Origin: an uncultured Bacteroidales bacterium | Lineage (GTDB): Bacteria > Bacteroidota > Bacteroidia > Bacteroidales > Bacteroidaceae | Direction of reading: 5' to 3' | DNA: 64,000 nt | Assembly (NCBI GenBank): GCA_902788315.1 | Contig: CADAJS010000011.1 | Span: 1-64,000 of the forward strand | The notes under the pieces: generated by a model | Databases searched by the model: none | What the model was told of the DNA's origin: nothing | Seen by the model: the letters and a program-made list of their open reading frames with translations, nothing else | Part shown: in pieces, positions 16,822 to 24,511 of the stretch | Numbering within the stretch: position 1 is the stretch's first letter | How the letters are laid out: the number at the start of each line of letters is the position of its first letter | Translations under genes and position numbers: made by a program

Positions 16822-18744
16822 TCAGAACTGGAAGTAGATGAAGGGCTGCATCTCGGCCGTCACAAACTGATAGAGCAGGAAGACGGCAGCGAGAACGGCT
16901 ACGTAGATGGCCGGCAGCGGCAGACGGGCAAAGGAGAGGCGGTAGCGCCGCTTCCAGTCGGTGGGCAGCCAGTGGATGATCATGCCCAGGAGGAAGAGCA
17001 GGAAAACATTGCGATAGGCCATGCAGACATCCACGACGTTCACGTTCCAGCGCGAGCCGATGGCACGAATCATCTCGGTGGCGATGCGCCATGCCGTCTC
17101 ATTGGCCACCGCCGGGTCGAGGTTTGACCCCGAACGGAAGAAGAGTCGCGTGAAGGTGATGAAAGTGAACGTCACTGCGATGCACCAAGCATGGTTCACA
17201 TAGCCGAAAACACGCCAATGGACTCCGCGGAACAGCCAGCGCAGCCACGCGCTGAGGCAGATGAAAGCCACGAAGACGAGCAGCACGTTCCACAGCGGCG
17301 CAGGGGTATAGACAGCCAGGAAGGCCAGGACGGCCGTGACGGCAGTGGCATAGAGTGTCTGGCGCAGCGGGGAATAGTCGCGCCAGAACTTATAGACGAT
17401 CATGCCCAGCCCGTTCAGTCCGCCCCAGACGAGGAAGTTGCACGAGGCCCCATGCCAGAGTCCGCCCAGCAGCATCGTAATCATTGCGTTCAGGTTGGCA
17501 TAGATATGGCGCCGCTTCTCGGGCCGCCGATAGGCCGTCCAGATGACAGAGAGCAACACTCCCGCCGCCAGCATGGCCAGCCACACGCTGCCGCTCAGAA
17601 TGAGGGTGAAGAGGGTGATGACGGTAATCCAGAAATAGGTGGCTCCCGTGACGTTGCGGTTGCCGCCCAGCGGGATGTAAAGGTAGGTCTGGAGCCAGCG
17701 GGACAGCGAGATATGCCAGCGCTTCCAGAAGTTGGAGCAGTTAGGGGCCTTGTAGGGCGAGTTGAAATTCATGGGCAGATGGAACCCCATGAGCATCGAC
17801 AGACCGATGGCGATGTCGGTATAGCCGGAGAAGTCGGCATACACCTGGAGGGAATAGACAAAGAGCGCCATCAGATTCTCGAACCCAGAGAAGAAATGGG
17901 GATTGGCAAAGACGCGGTCGATGAAGTTCACCGCCAGATAATCGGAGAGTACTATCTTCTTCACCAGTCCGTTCAGAATCCAGAAGACAGCGATGCCAAA
18001 CTGCATGCGGCTCAGGAAGTAGCGGCGATAGAGCTGAGGGATGAAGTCGGAGGCCTTGACGATGGGGCCGGCCACGAGCTGCGGGAAGAAGGAGACGTAG
18101 AAGCCAAAGTCGAGAATGTTGCGCACAGGGCGTATGAGTCCCTTATAGACATCCACCGTGTAGCTGATGACCTGGAAGGTATAGAACGAAATGCCCACGG
18201 GCAGGATGATGCGGTCCACGCTCCAGAACGTGGAGTGTGTCAGGCGATTGGCGGCCTCGGCTGCGATGTTGGTCACCTGGAGCTGCGTGCCCAGGAGCTG
18301 GTTGAGCATGTCGATGAAGAAGTAGCTGTACTTGAAATAGCAGAGCAGGCCCAGGTCGATACAGACACTGAGAGAGAGCAGGGCACGGGCTCGCCAGCGA
18401 GGCTTTTCGCGCTGGCTGTAAATGCCACGGGCAATGAGGTAGTCGGTACAGGTGACCAGCACGAGCAAGCCCACGAAATAGCCGCTGGTCTTGAAATAGA
18501 AGAACAGGCTGACGAGGAAGAGATAGGCATTGCGCAGTGCCTGCTGCCAGCGGAAGGGGCGCACGGTGATCAGTGTGAAGCCGGCAAAGACAACGGCAAA
18601 GAACACCCAGAACTGGAGCTGGGTGAAGAGCAGGGGCGAGTCGGGATTGAAGGCGAAGACCTCACGGAAAGCCTCACCCCACCCCGCCAAAGAGGAAGAT
18701 ACCATACTGAAGAATGGGACGGATATTAAATCGAAATACGTCAT
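16822..18744 (-). CDS. MBOAT family O-acyltransferase (AlgI-like)
   Basis: 640-aa polytopic membrane protein of the membrane-bound O-acyltransferase family. Relatives such as AlgI or DltB pass acetyl or other acyl groups across the inner membrane for modification of a polysaccharide or cell-wall polymer. Visible signatures are WHISLSRWLQTYLYIPLGG (about 343-361) and the catalytic-His segment GGLWHGASCNFLVWGGLNG (about 427-445), plus many hydrophobic segments. The C-terminal third adds membrane segments up to WLPTDWKRRYRL. It is last of three minus-strand genes with two SGNH proteins upstream, the usual partners of AlgI-type proteins, so I infer an O-acetylation machine. The polymer acted on cannot be told. 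Confidence 0.9.
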   Translation of the reverse strand: MTYFDLISVPFFSMVSSSLAGWGEAFREVFAFNPDSPLLFTQLQFWVFFAVVFAGFTLITVRPFRWQQALRNAYLFLVSLFFYFKTSGYFVGLLVLVTCTDYLIARGIYSQREKPRWRARALLSLSVCIDLGLLCYFKYSYFFIDMLNQLLGTQLQVTNIAAEAANRLTHSTFWSVDRIILPVGISFYTFQVISYTVDVYKGLIRPVRNILDFGFYVSFFPQLVAGPIVKASDFIPQLYRRYFLSRMQFGIAVFWILNGLVKKIVLSDYLAVNFIDRVFANPHFFSGFENLMALFVYSLQVYADFSGYTDIAIGLSMLMGFHLPMNFNSPYKAPNCSNFWKRWHISLSRWLQTYLYIPLGGNRNVTGATYFWITVITLFTLILSGSVWLAMLAAGVLLSVIWTAYRRPEKRRHIYANLNAMITMLLGGLWHGASCNFLVWGGLNGLGMIVYKFWRDYSPLRQTLYATAVTAVLAFLAVYTPAPLWNVLLVFVAFICLSAWLRWLFRGVHWRVFGYVNHAWCIAVTFTFITFTRLFFRSGSNLDPAVANETAWRIATEMIRAIGSRWNVNVVDVCMAYRNVFLLFLLGMIIHWLPTDWKRRYRLSFARLPLPAIYVAVLAAVFLLYQFVTAEMQPFIYFQF

Positions 18745-18794
18745 ATCTGAATACTTTCATTGTTGACTGTCCTGAGCGCGGGAATCCTCGGGCA

Positions 18795-18882
18795 TGCCGA
18801 AGCTATGTTCATGGCTTGCCGAAGATATGTTCGTGGCCTGCCGAAGCTATGTTCGTGGCCTGCCGAACCTATGTTCGTGGCC
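18795..18882. repeat. Four tandem 22-bp repeats
   Basis: Four consecutive 22-bp units of the form TGCCGAAGCTATGTTCGTGG-CC (18795-18816, 18817-18838, 18839-18860, 18861-18882), differing at only a few positions. The last unit overlaps the stop codon (18869-18871) and final codons of the SGNH gene. Each unit contains CGAA...TTCG complementarity and could form a small hairpin. It fills much of the 124-bp gap before the MBOAT start. Confidence 0.9.
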
Positions 18883-20110
18883 GGGTCTTCACCAGTGCAT
18901 TATAGAGGAGGTCGCCCCACAGCTCGTAGCCCTCACGCGTGAAATGAATGTGATCGGGACGTTGCAGGCGGGCACGCACCCATGCTGCCGAGGAGCGCAG
19001 TCCGCCCATCAGGGAGAAGACGTCGAAGACGGCTCCGTCCACCTCGGCAGCCAACTCACGCATGGCCTGCTGTACGCGGGGCGTGTTCGTATTGTACTGG
19101 CGCCGCCGCCCACGAAAGCTGAACCAGCAGTCGTTGTTCGTGATGAAGAGGAAACAGCACCGGGGGCTGACCGTCCGGATACGGCGGATGAGTTCCCGGT
19201 AGTTGGCCTTGAATTGCTCGGGATTAAACGTCTGGGGCATGATATTCGCATCATTGATGCCGATGCCGAAGATGACAAGCGAGGGCGGGGCGAGCGCGAG
19301 GTCCTGCTCGAGGAGCGTACAGCGCAGCCACGAGGGGACGCTGGCTCCGTTGATGCCTGCTTCACAGTAAGTGATGCCGGGCGCATGGCTCTCCGTAAAC
19401 ACGCCACGCAGGCGGAACGTGAGGCTGTCGGCCGCCAGACCGCGGAAGAGGAGGCAGCACGTGTCGGCCTCGGACGGCAGGACGAAGCGGAAGCCGGGCT
19501 GCCCATCGGACGGCAGCGGGGCAATGGTATCTGCGTGCCACACGAACATCGGAACCACATCGGGCGTGGAGCCCTCGCCCAGAATGCGCAGGGTGTCCGT
19601 GCGCCACAGGGAGAGTGAAGCCATATCGATGAAGACGCGCGCCGCCGTGTCGCTCGTTTCTATGCAGGCACCGGTGAGGCCCAGGGGAAGACGCGGTTCA
19701 CGCTCCACGCAGCGGCTGGAGGCCCATCTGCCCTCGTGCCACATGGCATAGCTCTGCGGAGCATTCGTCCTCATCGCCGTATAGGGGAAGAGCAGGCCGC
19801 GCCCGGCAGCATTCATCCCAGTGGCTGCCGCCAGATCAGCCCGCACACGATGAGAGAAATGGCCGGCCTGGACATGGCTGCCACCGATGTGCAGGATGTT
19901 CAGATGGCCCTGACCGGTGAGGAGCAGCGTGTCCAGGACACGCCGGAGACTGTCGAACCGTTCACGCCCGCCCGGAAACTGGAGGGAGTCCTGCCCGCAG
20001 TCCACATGCAGGCAGGCCACCTCGGGAATCTCCTGAGGCGGCAACAGCTGAGCTCCCACGGAGCTACTGAACCACAGGACGATGAAGAGTGTCAGTGCGT
20101 GTCGTATCAT
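18869..20110 (-). CDS. SGNH/GDSL-type hydrolase-fold protein (second of pair)
   Basis: 413-aa exported protein; signal peptide MIRHALTLFIVLWFSSSVGA. It has the SGNH blocks in order: HIGGSH with the nucleophile Ser (about 75), FGIGIND (about 285) and DHIHFTREGY (about 385-394, catalytic Asp/His). The first block is GGS rather than GDS, as in AlgX/PatB-like acetyltransferase partners. It likely moves or removes acetyl groups in the periplasm together with the MBOAT protein. Its start overlaps the end of the upstream SGNH gene by 47 bp, suggesting translational coupling; the start is kept because it gives a clean signal peptide. Confidence 0.85.
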   Translation of the reverse strand: MIRHALTLFIVLWFSSSVGAQLLPPQEIPEVACLHVDCGQDSLQFPGGRERFDSLRRVLDTLLLTGQGHLNILHIGGSHVQAGHFSHRVRADLAAATGMNAAGRGLLFPYTAMRTNAPQSYAMWHEGRWASSRCVEREPRLPLGLTGACIETSDTAARVFIDMASLSLWRTDTLRILGEGSTPDVVPMFVWHADTIAPLPSDGQPGFRFVLPSEADTCCLLFRGLAADSLTFRLRGVFTESHAPGITYCEAGINGASVPSWLRCTLLEQDLALAPPSLVIFGIGINDANIMPQTFNPEQFKANYRELIRRIRTVSPRCCFLFITNNDCWFSFRGRRRQYNTNTPRVQQAMRELAAEVDGAVFDVFSLMGGLRSSAAWVRARLQRPDHIHFTREGYELWGDLLYNALVKTRPRT

Positions 20111-21563
20111 TAGCTACAGAATCCTCGGGAAGCGTCTCCTGGTCCAGCCCGTGGCGGAAACGATAATATTTATAATAGAAGTCGAAGGTCTGGCACAGCA
20201 GTTCGCTCATCTTGCGGGCGCCCCGCGGTGTGAAGTGTATGTAATCCTCGCCGGCCAGCTGCGGGTCGGCCTCGACCCAGCGCACCATCGAGCCACGCCC
20301 ACCCATGGCGCGATACATATTCCAGAAGGCGGCACCGCTCTCCACGGCAGCCGCACGCAGCGAATCGACAATCTCGGGCAGGCGCGGATAGGTCTTCATC
20401 TCCTCGCCATCGACAGTGGCCATATCCGAAGGGCCGATAAGGAGAATGCACGACGAGGGAGACATCTGCCGGAAGAGCGATATCTGGGCCATCAGCTGTC
20501 GCTTATAGTTCGAGATGCCACGGCTGTCCTTCAGGTAAGGCACCGAGTTGCCGCCATATTGCAAGATGATGAGCGAGACGTCCTGCTGGCTGAAGAAGGG
20601 AGCCAGCGACTCGCGCCCGATGGACGTAAATAATGTGCCCGAAACGCCACGCATGGCAATGTTGTCCACCGAGACGCCTCCGGCTCCATCAAGCATGAGA
20701 CCATACACCTCCATGTTGCCGCGTGCCGTCACGGTGGCACGGCTCACGGCAGACGGAAGCGTGGCCGATGCGATGCGCAGGCCGTGATAGGCGCTGTCAA
20801 GCGAGGAGGTGAGCTCCACAGAAGTGGAGTCTGACAAGGGAACTGTGAGGCTGCCGCTGCCCGAGAGCAACACACTCAGCCTGCGGAACGAGCGACAATG
20901 GGGATAGGACTTCCCGCCGTGGCAAGCCACCTCGAAGGTGGCAGAGTCTGTCACCTGGGCCACCTGGGCCAGAGGGCCATAGCGGTTGTGGTCGGCATGG
21001 AAAGACGAGGAGCCGAAGAACATGTAATGAGGCAGTTCGGGACGCGTGGTGACGGTGACCGTGGCACTGCCCAGTGTCTGCACCGCCGGAGCCAAGCCAG
21101 GACCGCTTCCGCCAAAAGTGTCTTGGAAGTATTCGCGCAAGACGCCTGTCATGCGGTCGCCTTCAATCTGCGAGTCGCCATAGTGCATGATTCGCGTCGG
21201 TCGCTTCTGAGCTTCGATTAGCGCTTGGAATAAGGGATCAAGATAGGCCGCATCGTCCTCTGGCATATAAAACCGGGTGGGACTCTTGGCTATATAGGCC
21301 ACGAACTCAGAGTCGCGCGAGGCATGCAGGGCCGCCAGCCGCTGCTCCATCAGCTCCTCAGGTGAGAGCGTGTCGGCCGCGGCTTCCTCTTCTTCCCCCT
21401 CTTCCTCCACAGCCTCCGGCTCGGGCCCCATCACCTCACTGAGAGCCGGGAAACGAAACAGGACATCATAAATATATACCCCCTCGCGCGGGAAAAAGGC
21501 GGCCATCAGCCCCAGCCCCACAGCAACGCACAGGATGAATAACAGCGTCTTATACGATTTCAT
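20064..21563 (-). CDS. SGNH/GDSL-type hydrolase-fold protein, membrane anchored (first of pair)
   Basis: 499 aa. One N-terminal membrane segment (KTLLFILCVAVGLGLMAAFF) is followed by an acidic linker rich in Glu (about 48-75), then the SGNH domain: HYGDSQIEGDRM (nucleophile Ser in GDSQ, about 128), LQYGGNS (about 336) and DYIHFTPRG (about 439). A beta-rich insert lies between the first two blocks. It belongs with the next gene and the MBOAT gene as a putative periplasmic polysaccharide O-acetylation or deacetylation set. Its C-terminal tail is Thr/Asp-rich and carries no sorting signal. Confidence 0.85.
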   Translation of the reverse strand: MKSYKTLLFILCVAVGLGLMAAFFPREGVYIYDVLFRFPALSEVMGPEPEAVEEEGEEEEAAADTLSPEELMEQRLAALHASRDSEFVAYIAKSPTRFYMPEDDAAYLDPLFQALIEAQKRPTRIMHYGDSQIEGDRMTGVLREYFQDTFGGSGPGLAPAVQTLGSATVTVTTRPELPHYMFFGSSSFHADHNRYGPLAQVAQVTDSATFEVACHGGKSYPHCRSFRRLSVLLSGSGSLTVPLSDSTSVELTSSLDSAYHGLRIASATLPSAVSRATVTARGNMEVYGLMLDGAGGVSVDNIAMRGVSGTLFTSIGRESLAPFFSQQDVSLIILQYGGNSVPYLKDSRGISNYKRQLMAQISLFRQMSPSSCILLIGPSDMATVDGEEMKTYPRLPEIVDSLRAAAVESGAAFWNMYRAMGGRGSMVRWVEADPQLAGEDYIHFTPRGARKMSELLCQTFDFYYKYYRFRHGLDQETLPEDSVANDTTRTDTLHRPVVQ

Positions 21564-21636
21564 TCCAGTTCCCTATATGAACAAAGAGGATGAGCCCAGT
21601 ATTGCTGAGCCCATCCCATAAACTACAATAAAAGAA

Positions 21637-21650
21637 GCTCCTCACGGAGC
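21637..21650 (-). terminator. Small terminator after the HU gene
   Basis: A 5-bp stem GCTCC / GGAGC with a 4-base loop, nine bases past the HU stop and followed on the minus strand by TTCTTTTATTG. A longer imperfect inverted repeat (GATGAGCCCAG / CTGAGCCCATC, about 21589-21615) follows it before the SGNH gene. Confidence 0.6.
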
Positions 21651-21658
21651 ATAGAGGC

Positions 21659-21922
21659 TTAGAGTGCCAGGTCAGCACCAGCCTTGAACTTCACCACCTT
21701 CTTTGCGGGGATGGAGATGGTCTTCTTCGTCTGCGGGTTGATGCCCTTGCGTGCGTCACGCTTTGTCACGGCAAATGTGCCGAAGCCAATCAGGGTCACC
21801 TTGTCACCAGCCTTAACGGCCTCTACGATAGCTGCCAGTGTGGCATCCAAAGCTTTCTTTGCGTCAACCTTGCTCAGGCCTGCGCTCTCAGCAATCTTTG
21901 CTGTCAATTCCGTCTTATTCAT
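21659..21922 (-). CDS. HU-family DNA-binding protein
   Basis: 87 aa, close to the roughly 90 aa of HU. N-terminal helices (MNKTELTAKIAESAGLSK) and the diagnostic GFGTFAVTKRDARKG strand are present, and the INPQTKKTISIPA arm resembles the HU DNA-binding arm (INPQTG...IPA). It binds and bends DNA as a dimer and helps to compact the nucleoid. Single gene with its own promoter and hairpin. Confidence 0.95.
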   Translation of the reverse strand: MNKTELTAKIAESAGLSKVDAKKALDATLAAIVEAVKAGDKVTLIGFGTFAVTKRDARKGINPQTKKTISIPAKKVVKFKAGADLAL

Positions 21923-21976
21923 ACTACGTTACTTTAAATGGTTATTATTACGTTGATTAAAACCTTATTTTCACGG

Positions 21977-22007
21977 CAAATATATACAACTTTATACATC
22001 GCGGCAA
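21977..22007 (-). promoter_or_regulatory. Candidate promoter of the HU gene
   Basis: On the minus strand TTG (22005-22007), 20 bases, then TATATTTG (21977-21984), a match to the Bacteroidetes -7 consensus. It lies 55 bases before the HU start. The 410-bp divergent gap 21923-22331 holds this, the rhomboid promoter, and otherwise A/T-rich sequence with nothing recognised. Confidence 0.6.
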
Positions 22008-22237
22008 GTTTTTTCAAAAAAAATTATGCTAAAAAGGGAAAAAAGAGTAGAAAATACTCTCTTTTCGCTTAATAAGTAGGCAAATTCAGACTGATTTATC
22101 TTCAAACGGCACGGCAAAAGGGCCTCATCTGCGTCTGCATCAGGAAGTACTTATCGGTCAGCCTCTGCAATGGCTTGCAAGCAGCTCCGTTCTGCCACTT
22201 CCGACATGTACGAATGAGAAAAATCTGCCCTCATCAC

Positions 22238-22267
22238 TTGTTATATGGAGGGATTTTTGTACTTTTG
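22238..22267 (+). promoter_or_regulatory. Candidate promoter of the rhomboid-EEP operon
   Basis: TTG (22238-22240), a 19-base spacer, then TACTTTTG (22260-22267), matching TAnnTTTG. It lies 65 bases before the rhomboid start codon. Confidence 0.6.
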
Positions 22268-22331
22268 TCACGCAAAGCGCGACTGATGCAAATATAACGC
22301 ATCATCTAACAGATAAAACAGACGAATCGAT

Positions 22332-23273
22332 ATGAACAACATGCCCACGATAACCAAGAATCTGCTCATCATCAACATCCTGATGTTTGCCGGACGCTAT
22401 GTGGCATCGCTCTACGGCATCGACCTGGACAATCTTCTGGGCCTCCACTTCTTTCTGGCCAGCGACTTCCGCTGGTATCAGTTCTTCACATACATGTTCA
22501 TGCACGGCGGACTGGAGCATATCTTCTTTAATATGTTTGCAGTCTGGATGTTCGGGCGCGTCGTGGAAAACACGATGGGGCCGCGTCGCTTCCTATTCTA
22601 CTATATGACGTGCGGCCTGGGGGCCGGCCTGATGCAAGAGGGTGTCCAGTATGTCTCGTTCCTGACTCAGGGACTGGGTAGCTACGAACAGGTGAGCCTC
22701 TCCGGCGTGACGGTGGAGATGGCCGAGTACCTGAACCGCTGGACCACGGTAGGTGCATCGGGTGCCGTCTATGGCATCCTGCTGGCCTTTGGGATGACAT
22801 ATCCCGAGGAACGCATCTTTATATTCCCCTTTCCCTTCCCCATCAAAGCGAAGTATTTTGTATGCGGATACGCCGTCATCGAGCTCCTGTCGGCCCTGAG
22901 CCGTTCTAACGACGGCGTGGCCCACTTTGCCCATCTGGGCGGCATGCTCTTCGGCCTGCTTCTCATCCTATACTGGCGCAATCATGGCGGAGGCCGCTCG
23001 GGAAGTGGATATGGAGGCTACTCTTACTACGACCGTGACTCGGGGAGCAACGGATGGCGGCAATGGTTCTCGGGAATCTTCCGCCGGCAGAAGTCAAGCC
23101 ACACCACGCAAAGAAATGGCGGCAAATATACCCAGGACATGAACTACCGCCAGCAACAGAAGGAACACGAGGAGGAGATCAATCATATCCTGGACAAGGT
23201 GAAACGCAACGGATACAATGGTCTGACAGAGGAGGAGAAGAAGCGCCTCTTCGACTTCAGCCAGAAAAAATGA
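22332..23273 (+). CDS. Rhomboid family intramembrane serine protease
   Basis: 313 aa, polytopic. It cleaves substrate proteins within the membrane. The catalytic pair is visible: Ser in GASGAVYG (about 143) and His in FAHLGGMLFG (about 202). The HGGLEHIFFNM loop (about 58-68) before the second membrane helix is typical of the family. A hydrophilic C-terminal tail of about 90 residues (Gly/Ser/Tyr-rich, then a charged helix ending LTEEEKKRLFDFSQKK) is cytoplasmic or periplasmic depending on topology. The next gene starts 10 bp downstream, so the two are likely cotranscribed. The substrate is unknown. Confidence 0.93.
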   Translation: MNNMPTITKNLLIINILMFAGRYVASLYGIDLDNLLGLHFFLASDFRWYQFFTYMFMHGGLEHIFFNMFAVWMFGRVVENTMGPRRFLFYYMTCGLGAGLMQEGVQYVSFLTQGLGSYEQVSLSGVTVEMAEYLNRWTTVGASGAVYGILLAFGMTYPEERIFIFPFPFPIKAKYFVCGYAVIELLSALSRSNDGVAHFAHLGGMLFGLLLILYWRNHGGGRSGSGYGGYSYYDRDSGSNGWRQWFSGIFRRQKSSHTTQRNGGKYTQDMNYRQQQKEHEEEINHILDKVKRNGYNGLTEEEKKRLFDFSQKK

Positions 23274-23283
23274 CCACACCAGA

Positions 23284-24336
23284 ATGAACCGGTTCAAGCA
23301 ACTACTCTCTGCACTGTTTCTCGGGGCCAACCTGTGCTGCCTGGCCGCACTATGGCTGTGCTGCCTGAGTACATGGGTGTCGCCCGGCCGCTTCCCCACC
23401 ATCTCGGTGATGGGACTGATGTTCCCCGTGGTCCTAAGCATCAATATCGCCTTCCTCATTTTCTGGCTTATATTCCGAGTACGATACACGCTGGTGCCAC
23501 TCATCGGCATGTTGCTCGTGGGCAGTTACATCTATGACTACTGTCCCATGCGGCTGAAATCAACCCCCGAAGGCGGCGAGACGCTCACCGTGCTCACCTT
23601 CAACGCCTGCGGCATCCAAAGCGACAGTGCGAAGGCAGCCTTCACCGAATATGTGCGGCAGGTGCAGCCCGACATCCTCTGCCTCCAGGAATTCCCACAC
23701 TCATGGTTCTGGCGCGAGGACGCAAAGGCACTGATGCAGGAAATGAACTATTCCCACGTGGGAGCTACCGACAACCACATCATGACACGCCTCGCCATCC
23801 TGGGCGACACCATCCACATTGCCTATCCCACCCGCAAGAACAGCAGCATAGCATGCTGGGTAGGGCGTGACGGAGACAGCATTCTGGTGGTGAACAACCA
23901 TCTGGAGAGCAACCAGCTGAACGACGAAGACAAGAAGGAATACCGCGACATGTTCAAAGACCCGCACCGCCAGACGGTCAAGGAAAGCAGCCTCAACCTA
24001 TTCAGGAAGCTGAGCCAGGCAGCGGTGTATCGCAGTGCACAGACCGACGTGCTCTCCCACATCGCAGACTCGCTCTCCCCTCGCCCAATCATCATGGCGG
24101 GAGATTTCAACGATACCCCCATCTCCTACACCTACCAGAAACTCTCCCGACGCCTCCACTCGGTCTATCGACAGAGCGGGAGCGGATTCGGACGTTCGTT
24201 CAATCAGAGCGGGTTCCCCGTGCGCATCGACCACATCTTCACCAGCAACCATTGGACATCCAGCGGTACGTACATCGACCAGGAGTTCGACGTATCAGAT
24301 CACTACCCCCTCGTCACCCGACTGCACCGCCATTAG
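23284..24336 (+). CDS. Membrane-anchored endonuclease/exonuclease/phosphatase (EEP) family protein
   Basis: 350 aa. Three N-terminal membrane helices (about 8-110) are followed by an EEP domain: LTFNACGI, the metal-binding Glu in CLQEF (about 135), VNNHLES, MAGDFNDTP (about 272), RIDHIFTS and VSDHYP (about 338). EEP enzymes are Mg-dependent phosphodiesterases or phosphatases; the substrate (nucleic acid, phospholipid or inositol phosphate) cannot be told from sequence. The domain probably faces the periplasm. Cotranscribed with the rhomboid gene, an arrangement I recall as common in Bacteroidales. Confidence 0.88.
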   Translation: MNRFKQLLSALFLGANLCCLAALWLCCLSTWVSPGRFPTISVMGLMFPVVLSINIAFLIFWLIFRVRYTLVPLIGMLLVGSYIYDYCPMRLKSTPEGGETLTVLTFNACGIQSDSAKAAFTEYVRQVQPDILCLQEFPHSWFWREDAKALMQEMNYSHVGATDNHIMTRLAILGDTIHIAYPTRKNSSIACWVGRDGDSILVVNNHLESNQLNDEDKKEYRDMFKDPHRQTVKESSLNLFRKLSQAAVYRSAQTDVLSHIADSLSPRPIIMAGDFNDTPISYTYQKLSRRLHSVYRQSGSGFGRSFNQSGFPVRIDHIFTSNHWTSSGTYIDQEFDVSDHYPLVTRLHRH

Positions 24337-24394
24337 TCTTTTACTACGCTATTTGTAGTCCTTCTCTCCGCCATTCACATTTTTATTCTTTTTT

Positions 24395-24425
24395 TTTGCC
24401 ATTCCGCTCTTTTACACTATCTTTG
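24395..24425 (+). promoter_or_regulatory. Candidate promoter of the metallophosphoesterase gene
   Basis: TTTG (24395-24398), 19 bases, then TATCTTTG (24418-24425), a near-perfect Bacteroidetes -33/-7 pair. It lies 86 bases before the start codon. Confidence 0.7.
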
Positions 24426-24511
24426 CAGTTTGAAAGAGCAAACAAACCGAAATGGATGAATCCTGAAAACTACCCTTAACCAGCATATATATACCATATA
24501 AATATAGAAAC

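Noticed and set aside
16542..17127. Plus-strand frames across the palindrome pair at 16669-16732 and the MBOAT 3' end
   Set aside because: Basic, low-complexity products arising from repeats and from antisense of the MBOAT gene.
17191..18729. Open frame of about 510 codons antisense to the MBOAT gene, and another at 37829-40405 antisense to the MG2-like gene
   Set aside because: Rich in Glu, Gln, His and Arg with no recognisable domain; the opposite strand has clear membrane or beta-domain signatures.
18714..18942. Short plus-strand open frames through the 22-bp tandem repeats
   Set aside because: Generated by the repeat itself (MFMACRR/RGLPKLCS pattern); no initiation context or similarity to proteins.
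22000..22330. Possible tRNA or riboswitch in the HU-rhomboid gap
   Set aside because: No cloverleaf, T-loop or known aptamer motif seen; only promoter boxes.
23755..23770. CCCACGTGGG palindrome inside the EEP gene
   Set aside because: Lacks the TTTT/AAAA arms, the 44-bp partner and the spacer; it is ordinary coding sequence.
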